A stretch of 52,525 bases of DNA from Elusimicrobiota bacterium (GCA_016204975.1 JACQJP010000045.1:1-52525); one strand, 5' to 3'. Counted from the stretch's first letter, positions 8,427 through 17,314 are shown. A program made the numbers and translations. The notes: a model not told the origin generated them from the sequence alone.

Positions 8427-9833
8427 ATGACAGACTGGAAATTTCTCAGGGGACGGATCAGACGATCCTGGCTCTTTCTAGTCCTGATTTTCTTGATTCT
8501 GGCGATGGGAGCGGGAACCTATGTCGCCTTTGTTCCCAGGCCGGCCGGTTTTCTAAAAATTCCCTTTTCCCTTCTTTTTCCGGAGAAGTTTGAGTCTCCC
8601 GGAGAGGGGGGGCATCCTTCCGGAATTTCTTCCGTAGAGTATGTGGTGGGGGAAAGGGATTTTGCGGTCCCGCCCCCCCGGGAATTCACGCCTGGGCAAG
8701 CCCGGAGCCCTTCCCTGGTTTCGCGCCTCTTGCGGCGTTTGTTTGGGAAAAAGGGAGAAGAATCCCCCGCCGGTCCTCCTCTTGCTTCGAGTTCCCCATT
8801 TCCCAAAAAAACGGGGGAGGTGCCCCTGGAACCTTTTGAGGACGGCCGGCCGGGCTCTGTGGAGCAAGGCTCCGCCGTTGAGCTGCTGGATGCGGAATCT
8901 GAAAAGCCGGGAGCTTCCCCCGCTCTCCCCGCTCCCCGCGCCTACTCCCGATGGAAGGCCTCAAAAAGCCTGCAGAACATCCAGGTTCCCGAGGAGATGA
9001 AAAAGATCGAGCAACGATCCGCAGAGGGAAAATCCCGCGCACTGTCTCGAGGCCGGAAGGAGTCCACCTCACCCGACCAACCATCGAGCAGCGGTTTTGT
9101 GCCCCGCCCTCCCTGCAACAGCCTATGCCCCGGTTATAAATTTCAGACCTACTGCCGCGCCCGGTGCGAATCGCTGGCCTGTCCGGACGATGCCGACCCG
9201 CAGGGATGCGTCACGCAAAATATCGTGGATCCTCGTTGCACCACAGAAGCCAATCGTGGCCTATGCAACGCCGCCAAGCTAGGAGAGTCCGTGAGCAATA
9301 GCGCCTACTGTATAGCCTTGTGTGATCAAAATAGCTGTCTAGGCGCCGCCGATCCTTTCGCTTGCATGGGATTCCTCTATCAAGACCCGCAGTGTTCCGA
9401 CCTTTGTTCGGCCAATCCGACCGGCTGTTGCACGACCTGGTGCAATGCCCAGAACTGCGCGACCCTGGCGTCCAATCCACAGCAATGCATGTCCGGGTAT
9501 CGGGAGGTGAGCTGCAGCCAGGTCTGCGATCCTTCCAACCCAAACTGCTCTAACTGCTGTCAACAAAACTGGCAACAGCTGGACCCAACGCTCCAAAACT
9601 GCCTTTGCACCTCCCACAACCAGTCCTCCTGCGCCTCCAGTTGCCCCCAGCCCCTAGACTGCGGCGGCGCTTGCTCTGGCGCCTGCAACTGCCCCTCCGA
9701 CGATCCCTCTACGCCCGATAACGAAGAGCTGGCTTGTTTGAACAATTGCGTCTCCCCCTGCGAGACTTGCTGTAACGGCAATTGCACCGGCTATCACGCG
9801 ACATCCAACTGTGCGGCAGGCTGCGTGCCCTAG
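8427..9833 (+). CDS. membrane-anchored Cys-repeat protein, function unknown
   Basis: I do not recognise a family. The 468-residue product begins with a short basic stretch and one hydrophobic helix (about 15-36), which looks like an uncleaved signal anchor. A Pro/Ser-rich, low-complexity stalk runs to about residue 220. The rest is very rich in cysteine. At least three 29-residue units follow the pattern C-x3-C-x4-C-x8/9-C-x8/9-C, often with DP or NP before the fourth or fifth Cys. The last 80 residues add closely spaced Cys pairs (CCNGNC, CGGACSGACNC). It is presumably extracytoplasmic and disulfide-bonded. Its TAG stop overlaps the stop of the convergent gene. Confidence 0.75.
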   Translation: MTDWKFLRGRIRRSWLFLVLIFLILAMGAGTYVAFVPRPAGFLKIPFSLLFPEKFESPGEGGHPSGISSVEYVVGERDFAVPPPREFTPGQARSPSLVSRLLRRLFGKKGEESPAGPPLASSSPFPKKTGEVPLEPFEDGRPGSVEQGSAVELLDAESEKPGASPALPAPRAYSRWKASKSLQNIQVPEEMKKIEQRSAEGKSRALSRGRKESTSPDQPSSSGFVPRPPCNSLCPGYKFQTYCRARCESLACPDDADPQGCVTQNIVDPRCTTEANRGLCNAAKLGESVSNSAYCIALCDQNSCLGAADPFACMGFLYQDPQCSDLCSANPTGCCTTWCNAQNCATLASNPQQCMSGYREVSCSQVCDPSNPNCSNCCQQNWQQLDPTLQNCLCTSHNQSSCASSCPQPLDCGGACSGACNCPSDDPSTPDNEELACLNNCVSPCETCCNGNCTGYHATSNCAAGCVP

Positions 9834-11401
9834 GGTTTCTTTAGGGGAACCGAGTTTAAGAAACTTCTGACCTGGGGAAGGTGGGGATAGATCTCCAGGG
9901 CTTCCCGGAGTTGTTGGACGCCTGCCTCTTCGCGGCCGGTCTGAATAAGAAGCTCTCCCAAAGCGACCCTGGAAAAATAAAAACGGGGGTCTATTTCCAG
10001 AGCCCTTTGATATTCCCGAGCAGCCGCCGGAAGGTTTCCGGTTTTCCGGTAGAGGTTGGCGAGGTTGTGGTGGGTTTGGGGATACACGTCGCTGGTGCCG
10101 ATGGCCTTTCTATAAGCCAGGATCGCTTCTCCATGCTTTTCCGCATCCATCAAGGCCATGGCGTAGTTGTTCCAGACTCGGGCCGAGCCACGCTCGTATT
10201 GGAGGATGGTGCGGCCAAAAATCTCCGGATCCTTCCAGATCCCGATTTGGCGGATTGTTTTCGGCCCCAGAAACAGCGCCAGGAAAAGCATCGCCAGCGC
10301 GCATAGCTTTTGCGCCTTCGGTCTCATCCGGGAGGCTCCGGCGAGGAGCGCGAGGACCAGCCCCAGGGAAGGCGCATAGAACCAGTGCTCCCAGAATAGG
10401 GCATTGATCTTGGCCCAAAGATTGCTCATGGGAAGATAGCTGACGAAAAACCAGAGGATGCCGAAAGCAACGAGGGGGTTTCTTTTGGAAAAATAGAGGG
10501 CGGCTCCCAACAGCCCCAAAATGACAATGAGAGGTGTTAGGACCGCAGGAGTCCAAAGGGTTGTAAAGACCGGCCATCCCTTCTCCGGATACAGCCCCGT
10601 AGGCCAGCAAAGCATGCGGAACCCGCCTCCTAAAACGGAGAAAAGAGTATAGAGGCGGTATGAAAAGTTTTCCGTAAACGGGTTGGATGCGGGATAGAAG
10701 TTGAGAGCGCCGGCGAAATTGAAAAGGCTGAGCCTGAGGAGCAGATAGAGTCCCGCCAGAACCCAGAACAGACGGTGTCTTTTAAGGAAGTTCTCTTTTT
10801 GCCCTTGCATGCGATCGTATAGGACCAGTGCCAGCGGGAGGATGACGGCGGATTCTTTGCTGAGCAGCGCCAAGAGGTACCCAAGTCCGGCGGATTTAAA
10901 ACGTCCGCAAAGGAAAAACCAGAAAGAAAGCAGCATGAGGAATAAGGCGAGAGGATCGGCGGTTCCATTGATGTTGGCGACTGCTTCCACATGAATGGGG
11001 TGGAGGGCCCACAGGAGGACTCCGGATAAAGACAGAAGGGGGGAAGCAGGAAGCCATCTTTGGAGCAGCAAAAAGAAAAGCAGGCTGCCTCCGGCATGCA
11101 GAGCGATATTTAAAAGTTGGAAGGCCCAGGGGACCAGACCGGCCGTCTGCACCAGAAGAAAATAGAGAGTCATCTGGGTCGGCCGGTAAAAGTTGGAGGA
11201 GAGTCCGGCACCGGCACGCGTTTGATCGGTCAGAAGTTCCGGCAGGTGTTTCCAGTCTCGCAGATAAGCATTTCGGAGGATGAGCTCCTCATCATCTCCG
11301 TAGAGAAAGGAGTTTTGAAAGGTGGGGATATAGAAAATAAAAGGGATTAGAAAAACAATCAGAGAAACCCAAGGATATGGTTTACGCCCTCCCAAAGCCA
11401 T
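9830..11401 (-). CDS. GT-C-like integral membrane glycosyltransferase with C-terminal TPR repeats
   Basis: The 523-residue product has about ten hydrophobic helices followed by TPR repeats (about 400-515: VWNNYAMALMDAEKHGEAI; THHNLANLYRKTGNLPAAA). The first loop has GDDEELILRN, and a later loop has ALHPIHVEAVANINGTADPLA. Both resemble the TMTC/ArnT-like GT-C families that move sugars from lipid carriers to proteins or lipids. Donor and acceptor cannot be read. It is monocistronic, with a TATAAT at 11430-11435 on this strand, about 30 bp before the ATG. A standalone TPR protein without enzyme activity is the alternative. Confidence 0.72.
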   Translation of the reverse strand: MALGGRKPYPWVSLIVFLIPFIFYIPTFQNSFLYGDDEELILRNAYLRDWKHLPELLTDQTRAGAGLSSNFYRPTQMTLYFLLVQTAGLVPWAFQLLNIALHAGGSLLFFLLLQRWLPASPLLSLSGVLLWALHPIHVEAVANINGTADPLALFLMLLSFWFFLCGRFKSAGLGYLLALLSKESAVILPLALVLYDRMQGQKENFLKRHRLFWVLAGLYLLLRLSLFNFAGALNFYPASNPFTENFSYRLYTLFSVLGGGFRMLCWPTGLYPEKGWPVFTTLWTPAVLTPLIVILGLLGAALYFSKRNPLVAFGILWFFVSYLPMSNLWAKINALFWEHWFYAPSLGLVLALLAGASRMRPKAQKLCALAMLFLALFLGPKTIRQIGIWKDPEIFGRTILQYERGSARVWNNYAMALMDAEKHGEAILAYRKAIGTSDVYPQTHHNLANLYRKTGNLPAAAREYQRALEIDPRFYFSRVALGELLIQTGREEAGVQQLREALEIYPHLPQVRSFLNSVPLKKP

Positions 11402-11425
11402 CGGCTTGCCGCTCCAGATTCAAAG

Positions 11426-11435
11426 TGGTATTATA
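11426..11435. promoter_or_regulatory. overlapping divergent -10 boxes
   Basis: The + strand reads TGGTATTAT (11426-11434), an extended -10 facing the tRNA-His gene about 75 bp away. The complementary strand reads TATAAT across 11430-11435, facing the GT-C/TPR gene. The two boxes interlock, so the two promoters would compete. No clear -35 is seen on either side. Just downstream lies a tandem 9-bp repeat (TCAGGCGGG twice, about 11483-11500). Confidence 0.4.
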
Positions 11436-11508
11436 AGAAATCTCGCCGATCTTGGGTGGCCATAGATTCCACAAAATCCGCCTCAGGCGGGTCAGGCGGG
11501 CAGCAGAT

Positions 11509-11581
11509 GGTGGCCGTAGCTCAATGGCAGAGCGCCAGGTTGTGGCCCTGGAGGCTGCGGGTTCGATCCCCGTCGGTCACC
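11509..11581 (+). tRNA. tRNA-His (GTG)
   Basis: A complete cloverleaf can be folded. The acceptor stem is GTGGCCG with CGGTCAC (one G-U), the D stem GCTC/GAGC, and the anticodon stem CCAGG/CCTGG around the loop TTGTGGC with anticodon GTG at 11542-11544. The T stem is GCGGG/CCCGT around TTCGATC. The extra 5' G typical of tRNA-His is encoded at 11509 opposite C73 at 11581. The 3' CCA is not encoded (CCC follows), so it must be added enzymatically. Confidence 0.95.
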
Positions 11582-11601
11582 CCCGGCTCTTTGAGCGGGC
11601 C

Positions 11602-11787
11602 ATGGTCCGGGCGCTTGAACTCCTGGATTTGTCGATACGGGATGGGCGTTGGAGGCGTCGGCTGAAGGAACTCACGCGGGCGCGGGAACTTCTTTGCGAC
11701 GCCTGGCTGGGAGGTCGGGAGTATCGCACCGAATTAGAAGATCTCAATCGCTATTTCTTTCATTTTGCTCTTGCCGCAAGAAAGTAA
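11602..11787 (+). CDS. small hypothetical protein
   Basis: This 61-residue ORF lies between tRNA-His and the desaturase gene. It is rich in Arg, Leu and Glu and predicted helical (LKELTRARELLCDAWLGGRE), with no membrane segment or known motif. The ATG at 11602 is the first start after the tRNA in this frame, but the ribosome site is weak. It is not an obvious shadow of another gene. I cannot name a function. Confidence 0.4.
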   Translation: MVRALELLDLSIRDGRWRRRLKELTRARELLCDAWLGGREYRTELEDLNRYFFHFALAARK

Positions 11788-11832
11788 TGCGGGGAGCTTT
11801 GTTAAGGAATGGGAAGCAGAGGAGGGCTTCAG

Positions 11833-12834
11833 ATGGTGAATGTGAGAACGAAAGAACTGTCTCTGTTGAACGGCGGCTTTTTGATCGTCACTCCCCTCGT
11901 CGCCGTGCTGGGGACGGGATATTATATTTACTATTCCGGCGTACAGGGCTGCGATATCCTTAATTTCTTCGTATTCTTTGCTTTGGTTCTGTTTTCTATC
12001 AGCATCGGGTATCACCGGTATTTCGCCCATCGGTCTTATCGTTCCGGGCCCTTGCTTCGCTTTCTATGCCTGTTGTTCGGCGCGGGCGCGTTTCAGAATT
12101 CGGCTCTTCGCTGGGCTTCAGATCATCGAAACCACCACCGGTATGTGGACGATCCGGAGAAGGACCCTTACAGCATCATGATGGGAGCATTTTACGCGCA
12201 TATGGGTTGGATTTTCTACAAAGAGACTCCCAATAAGACGTTTGATAATGCTCCCGACCTTTTAAAGGACCCGTTGGTCCTTTGGCAGGACAGGCACTAT
12301 ATTTTGTTGTCGGCCCTGGTCGGTTTCCTGTTGCCTCTCGCGCTGGGGAGTCTTTTCGGAAGGCCCTGGGGAGGGCTTTTATGGGGCGGTTTTTTGAGGA
12401 TTGTGATCGCCCATCATGTGACCTTTTGCGTCAATTCCCTGGCGCATATGTTCGGCTCTCAACCCTACACGAAGAAGAATTCCTCCAGAGACAATTGGGG
12501 CGTTGCTTTCCTGACTTATGGGGAGGGCTTTCACAATTATCACCATCGTTTCCCCGGGGATTACCGGAACGGAATTCGTTGGTATCATTGGGATCCTTCC
12601 AAATGGCTGTTGTATGTGCTGAGCTTGACCCGGATGGCGTCCAAACTGAACCGGATTCCGGATGAACTGATTTTAAAAGCACGCCTGGAAGTGGAGATGC
12701 AGACCGTCCATGAGAGGCTGCAGCGGATTTCTGAAGAGGTGAGGGATGGAATCCGGAAGAGCATGCGGCCGCTATTTCCGGGAGAAGCTCGGAGGAGAGG
12801 ACGCTTGAGCGTCCAGCAAGTGCAGAGCCTTTAG
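11833..12834 (+). CDS. membrane fatty-acid (acyl-CoA delta-9 type) desaturase
   Basis: This di-iron membrane desaturase introduces a cis double bond into an acyl chain. All three histidine boxes are present: HRYFAH at 61-66, HRNHH at 98-102 and HNYHH at 234-238, in the spacing of the stearoyl-CoA desaturase class. Four hydrophobic helices surround them. The ATG at 11833 is preferred because AGGAGGG at 11820-11826 sits 6 bp upstream; an ATG at 11809 would add eight residues. The last 63 bp overlap the 3' end of the convergent RND gene, so the extreme C-terminus may not be ancestral. Confidence 0.9.
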   Translation: MVNVRTKELSLLNGGFLIVTPLVAVLGTGYYIYYSGVQGCDILNFFVFFALVLFSISIGYHRYFAHRSYRSGPLLRFLCLLFGAGAFQNSALRWASDHRNHHRYVDDPEKDPYSIMMGAFYAHMGWIFYKETPNKTFDNAPDLLKDPLVLWQDRHYILLSALVGFLLPLALGSLFGRPWGGLLWGGFLRIVIAHHVTFCVNSLAHMFGSQPYTKKNSSRDNWGVAFLTYGEGFHNYHHRFPGDYRNGIRWYHWDPSKWLLYVLSLTRMASKLNRIPDELILKARLEVEMQTVHERLQRISEEVRDGIRKSMRPLFPGEARRRGRLSVQQVQSL

Positions 12835-15800
12835 TGCCTCGGCGTGCTCCTTGGCGTGCCGCGTGGACTCCAGCCGCGACATGAGGCTGTAGACGCAGGG
12901 CACCACGTAGAGCGTCAAGAGCGTGGAGATCGCGGTGCCCCAGATGATGACCGTGGCCATCGGGGCCCGCTGCTCGGCGCCCGGCCCCAGGTGAAGCAGG
13001 GCGGGCAACACGCCGGCGATGACGGCGAAGGTCGTCATGAGGATGGGCCTTAGGCGCAGGGGGCAGGCCTCCTGGAGCGCCTGACGCACCGGAAGGCCGT
13101 CCTCCCTACGCTGATTGGTGAAGTCCACCAGCAGGATGGAGTTCTTCTTCACGATGCCCATGAGGAGCAACATGCCGATCATGGAGAGGATGTTGAGCGA
13201 ATGGTCCATGACCAAAAGCCCCACGAACGCCCCGGTGGCCGAGAACGGCAGGGCCAGCAAGATCGTGAAGGGGTGGATGAAGCTGTTGAACTGCGCCCCT
13301 AGAATCATGTACGCAATGGTGATCCCAAGCATCAGGGCAAAGATCATCTCCTGAAACGACTCCCGAAACGTCTCGGCGCTGCCGGAAAGCGCCAGTTCGT
13401 ATCCCTCGGGCAAGAGCTCACCTGCGATGCGCTCCGCGGTCCGGAGCGCATCGGACTGGGACTTCCCGGGCGCCACGTTGCCGAAGACGTGCACCGCGCG
13501 CCGTCGGTTCTCGCGGGCGATGACCAGCGGCTGGGGCTCTTCGACGACGTTGGTCACTTCGGACAGCCGGACGAGCTGGCCCCGCTGGTTGCGCACCCAG
13601 ATGCGGGAGATGTCCTCGGGCCGCCGACGGTTCTCATCGGTGAGGCTGACCCGCACGTCGTAACGCCGGCCGCCCTTGGTGAACTTGGCCGCCCGCACCC
13701 CGCCCAAGGTCGCCTGGATGGTCCGGGCGATGGAATCCGTGGTCACGCCCTGCTCGGAGGCCTTCTCGCGATCGGGCACCACGTGGACCTCCGGGATGTC
13801 GGCTGAGAAGTCCGTGTCCAGATCCGTCACCAGGCCCGTGTCCTTGAGGCGCGCCATGAGCGTGTCCGCGAACCCGCCCAGCTTGCTCCACTCCGGCCCG
13901 CGGATGGAAAGGTCCACCGGAAAGTCCCGGGAGCCGGCGCCGGCCGCGCCGGAAAGCTCCTGGATCGTGGCGCGCAGCACGCCGGGGATGGCATTGAACT
14001 CCTTTCGGCACAGGGCCATGAACTCCCGCTGGGTGAGCGGCCGGCCCTTTTCCGGGTCCACGGGCCTTTCACCGGGCTTTTTCAACGTGGTGAACAGGAT
14101 ACCCGTGTTCACGTCCCCGCCGCCGAAGCCGCCGACCGCGGCAAAATAGATATTGAGTTCTGGACGCGCCGACAGAAATGTCTCAGCCTTCTTCATAACC
14201 GCATCGGTAAAATCCAGGGAGGAGCCCGGAGGGGTCTGTATACGCACCAGGAACCGGCTGATGTCTTGGTGCGGGACCATCTCCTTGCGCACTCGGGGCA
14301 AAAGGGATAGGGAACCGACGAAGACCGCCACCGATGCCAGTACCATGATCCACCGGTGGTCAAGCGCCGCGGACAAGCTGCGTTCGTATGTCCGGCGAAG
14401 GCCGTCCATCCAGCGATCCACCGCCCGGCCGATGCGGGTGTCGTGCCCCACCCGCAGCATCTGCCCGCACCGCGACGGCGTGAGGGTGATGGCTTCCAGA
14501 AGCGAAAAGGCTACGGCTGCCGAAACGGTGATGCCGAACTGGAAAAAAAACTTGCCGATGAGCCCCTTCATAAAAGCCACCGGCAGGAAGATGGCGATCA
14601 GCGCAGCGCTGATGACCACGACGGAGAAGGTTATTTCTCTGGCCCCCACAATAGCCGCCAGCACGCGGGGCTTGCCCTCCTCGAAGTGGCGGGCGATGTT
14701 CTCAAGCACCACGATGGCGTCGTCCACCACGATGCCCACCACCATGGACAGGCCCAGGAGCGTGATGAGGTTCAGCGTGAAACCCATGAAATACATCACG
14801 AGGAAGGCCCCACCCAGCGCGGTGGGGATGGCCAGGACCACGTTCACGGTCGACCTCACGGATCCCAGGAAAAGCCAGCACACCAGGCCCGTGAAGAGGA
14901 CGGCGAGGACAATAGTCATTTCCAGTTCGCGGACGTTCGCCTCGATCTGTTCCGTCCCGTCGAAGTTGACCGTGAGCCTTAGGCCCTCGGGCAGCGTCGG
15001 CTCCAACGCCTTGGTCTTTTCCTTGACTCGCTTGGCGACCTCCACGGAATTGGTTCCGCGCTGTTTGCGGATCCCCAGCCCCACGGAGGTCTTGCCCATC
15101 ACGCGCGCCACGCGCCGGATGTCCTCCAGGCCGTCCTCGATCCGGGCCACGTCCTTAAGCCGGATGGTCCGCCACAAGTAGCCCTCGCGCACGCGCGAGG
15201 GGATGGTGATCCGCCCCAGTTCCTCGGCGCTCCTGGCTTCGCCGAGCACCCGTACGTTTCTTTCCTCCTTCGCGGTCCAAAGGCGGCCGGCGGGAAGCTC
15301 CGTGTGCTGGGACTGGATGGCGGCCATGACGTCCTCGGCCGTGATCTGCATGGCGTTGAGCTTGTCCGCGTCCAGCCAGACGCGCACGCTGGGCTCGGCG
15401 TAGCCGCCCAGGAACACGTCGCCTACGCCCGGAACCGTGGAAAACCGGTCTTTCAGCACGTCCCGGACGTATTCGGACATTTCCCGCAACGGCCGGTCGC
15501 CTGACACGCCGATCCAGATGATGGGTTGGTCCTCGGGATTCACCTTGGACACGATGGGCGGATCCATGTCCTTGGGAAGCCGGCGCTGGGCCTGGGCGAT
15601 CTTGGTTTGGATCTCCTGGACCGCCACGTCGATGTCCTTGGACAGCTGAAACTCCGCCGTGATGTTGGCCTGCCCGAACCGGGACGAGGAGGTGACCTTC
15701 TTGATGCCCCCCACGCTCATGAGGGACTCCTCCACAATGTCCACCACCTCGGTCTCCATGACTTCGGGCGCAGCTCCTTCCCAGGTCACCGCGATGTTGG

Positions 15801-15933
15801 TGACGGGAAAATCAATGTCCGGCGTCTGGGAGATGCCCATGCGCAGGAAGCCGATGCCGCCGAAGATCAAAAGGGCGGCCATGAGCATCCACGCGAAAAC
15901 GGGTTTCTTGATGGAAAGGTCGGAAAGGATCAT
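12772..15933 (-). CDS. RND-family (HAE1-type) inner-membrane efflux transporter
   Basis: This proton-driven drug/metabolite pump of the AcrB/MexB/MdtB family has 1053 residues, the normal length. The proton-relay Asp pair Asp404-Asp405 lies in VVGIVVDDAIVV of TM4, and Lys930 (AcrB Lys940) in GIVKKNSILLVDF of TM10. Two large periplasmic loops and twelve TM helices can be followed. The start overlaps the tolC-like gene by 4 bp, so the two are co-transcribed. No periplasmic adaptor gene is adjacent. Base and codon use look somewhat different from flanking genes, and the promoter is of a different style, so acquisition by transfer is possible. Confidence 0.94.
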   Translation of the reverse strand: MILSDLSIKKPVFAWMLMAALLIFGGIGFLRMGISQTPDIDFPVTNIAVTWEGAAPEVMETEVVDIVEESLMSVGGIKKVTSSSRFGQANITAEFQLSKDIDVAVQEIQTKIAQAQRRLPKDMDPPIVSKVNPEDQPIIWIGVSGDRPLREMSEYVRDVLKDRFSTVPGVGDVFLGGYAEPSVRVWLDADKLNAMQITAEDVMAAIQSQHTELPAGRLWTAKEERNVRVLGEARSAEELGRITIPSRVREGYLWRTIRLKDVARIEDGLEDIRRVARVMGKTSVGLGIRKQRGTNSVEVAKRVKEKTKALEPTLPEGLRLTVNFDGTEQIEANVRELEMTIVLAVLFTGLVCWLFLGSVRSTVNVVLAIPTALGGAFLVMYFMGFTLNLITLLGLSMVVGIVVDDAIVVLENIARHFEEGKPRVLAAIVGAREITFSVVVISAALIAIFLPVAFMKGLIGKFFFQFGITVSAAVAFSLLEAITLTPSRCGQMLRVGHDTRIGRAVDRWMDGLRRTYERSLSAALDHRWIMVLASVAVFVGSLSLLPRVRKEMVPHQDISRFLVRIQTPPGSSLDFTDAVMKKAETFLSARPELNIYFAAVGGFGGGDVNTGILFTTLKKPGERPVDPEKGRPLTQREFMALCRKEFNAIPGVLRATIQELSGAAGAGSRDFPVDLSIRGPEWSKLGGFADTLMARLKDTGLVTDLDTDFSADIPEVHVVPDREKASEQGVTTDSIARTIQATLGGVRAAKFTKGGRRYDVRVSLTDENRRRPEDISRIWVRNQRGQLVRLSEVTNVVEEPQPLVIARENRRRAVHVFGNVAPGKSQSDALRTAERIAGELLPEGYELALSGSAETFRESFQEMIFALMLGITIAYMILGAQFNSFIHPFTILLALPFSATGAFVGLLVMDHSLNILSMIGMLLLMGIVKKNSILLVDFTNQRREDGLPVRQALQEACPLRLRPILMTTFAVIAGVLPALLHLGPGAEQRAPMATVIIWGTAISTLLTLYVVPCVYSLMSRLESTRHAKEHAEALKALHLLDAQASSPPSFSRK

Positions 15934-17225
15934 TTCAATGCCTCTCCGGTGGATGCTCCCGCGGCCAGTTCCAGGTTCAGTTCAGCCAGGCGCGCCTGGA
16001 GCCGGATATTGGTCCAAGTGAGTTCGGCCTGGTTGAGCCGGTTGAGCGCCTCAAGCACCTCGAGGCTCGTGACCAGGCCCTTTTTTTCATCTCGGAACTG
16101 GAACTCATAATCCTTCCGGGCCACGGACACACCCTCTTGCGCAAGGGAAAGTTTTTTACGGGCCGTGAGCAGATCCCGATACGCGTTTCGCACTTCCAGC
16201 TCCGCCTCCCGGCGCGCCGCCTTCAGTTCCTCATCGCGCCGGCGCAGCGAAGCCGTTGCCGCTGCGACCGCATGACGCGTAGCTCCCCAGGAGAAGATGG
16301 GGAACTGTACGGTGAGGGAAGCGTCCCAGTCAATGGGGTCGCGAAAGCCCACACGCTCAGTGTAGTAGTTGGCCCCGAGGTCAAGACCGGGAAAATAATG
16401 TGAGCGCGCTACGGTCAGTGCCCCCTGCGCCGTTTCCACAGCTTCGCTCAGGGCCCGGATGTCCGGACGGGACTGCGCCTGTTCCATATAATATTCCAGA
16501 GTTGGAACGCCGGAGACGGGGTCCGTGGACGCGGCCAGGGTATAGTCCGTTCGCTCAGCCATCAGAAATCCCAGCAAGTCCCTGCGTGCGCCGGCCAATC
16601 GCGAAGCTTCCTGTTCCTGGGCCCCCAATAACGTCAGTTGGAACCGCGCGCCCAAGGGGTCCGTTGAGCGGGAACGCCCCACCCGGGCGCGCTCATTTAA
16701 CTCGTTGAGCCGCTCCTGAGCCAACTGGATCAGCCGGCGGGTCGTCGCCAAGTTATCTTCCGCCTCCAAGACGCCGTAGTAGGCGCCTGCAACGTCAGAC
16801 AGCAACAATTGCTCCACCCGTTGTTTCTCATGGCGCCGCTGGTCCACGAATGATTTGCCCGCTCTGATGGCCGCCAGTTCCCTGTATCCGGTCAGGCCGG
16901 TCTTGCGAAGCTGGAACGCCCCTTCCGATTGAGGGCTCCGTGTGAAAGTCCCAAGCCCGCCCGAGGTATCCAGTCCGGATTGGTCCTGCCAAAGAGTGTT
17001 GTACTTATAGGAAAGAGCCGGCAACGAGGAACCCAATGTTTCCCGGTACAAGGCCTCGGCTTGGCGGACCGCCTGCTCGCTCGCGGCGATCCGCTCGCTC
17101 GCGGCCAGGGCCTTTTGAAAGGCCTGCCGGAGGGTTAAAGATTGCGGCGGGGAGGCCGCGTCCCGGGCCGCCGCGCCGGCCGACGACAGGAGAGACAAAG
17201 CAAGAAGAGATGCAAAACGTCTCAT
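15930..17225 (-). CDS. TolC-family outer-membrane efflux factor
   Basis: This outer-membrane channel forms the exit duct for the adjacent RND pump. From the ATG at 17225 it has a signal peptide (MRRFASLLALSLLSSAGAAA) and about 430 residues with the two-fold OEP coiled-coil architecture (LTLRQAFQKALAASERIAA; RREAELEVRNAYRDLLTA). The frame stays open to a TTG at 17273, but that extension coincides with the promoter, so it is rejected. A perfect inverted repeat lies between the -10 and the start codon. It precedes the RND gene with a 4-bp overlap. Confidence 0.92.
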   Translation of the reverse strand: MRRFASLLALSLLSSAGAAARDAASPPQSLTLRQAFQKALAASERIAASEQAVRQAEALYRETLGSSLPALSYKYNTLWQDQSGLDTSGGLGTFTRSPQSEGAFQLRKTGLTGYRELAAIRAGKSFVDQRRHEKQRVEQLLLSDVAGAYYGVLEAEDNLATTRRLIQLAQERLNELNERARVGRSRSTDPLGARFQLTLLGAQEQEASRLAGARRDLLGFLMAERTDYTLAASTDPVSGVPTLEYYMEQAQSRPDIRALSEAVETAQGALTVARSHYFPGLDLGANYYTERVGFRDPIDWDASLTVQFPIFSWGATRHAVAAATASLRRRDEELKAARREAELEVRNAYRDLLTARKKLSLAQEGVSVARKDYEFQFRDEKKGLVTSLEVLEALNRLNQAELTWTNIRLQARLAELNLELAAGASTGEALK

Positions 17226-17227
17226 GA

Positions 17228-17240
17228 GGAACAAAGTTCC
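17228..17240. promoter_or_regulatory. 13-bp palindrome, candidate operator of the efflux operon
   Basis: GGAAC-AAA-GTTCC is a perfect inverted repeat between the -10 (17245-17250) and the tolC start (17225), covering the likely transcription start. A repressor bound here would block the efflux operon. No regulator gene is nearby. Confidence 0.4.
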
Positions 17241-17244
17241 AAAA

Positions 17245-17273
17245 ATCCTACCACCTGAATCCACCGTTGTCAA
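17245..17273 (-). promoter_or_regulatory. sigma-70-type promoter of the tolC-RND operon
   Basis: On the - strand TTGACA (17268-17273) is separated by exactly 17 bp from TAGGAT (17245-17250). This is the only near-consensus -35/-10 pair seen in the window, and it fixes the tolC start at 17225. Confidence 0.65.
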
Positions 17274-17314
17274 TGAGGCCCCCTTGCATTCTCAGACGGG
17301 ATATGTTACGCTGG

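Noticed and set aside
17226-17273. N-terminal extension of the TolC-like protein to a TTG at 17273
   Set aside because: It would begin at the -35 box and run through the -10; the ATG at 17225 starts a proper signal peptide.
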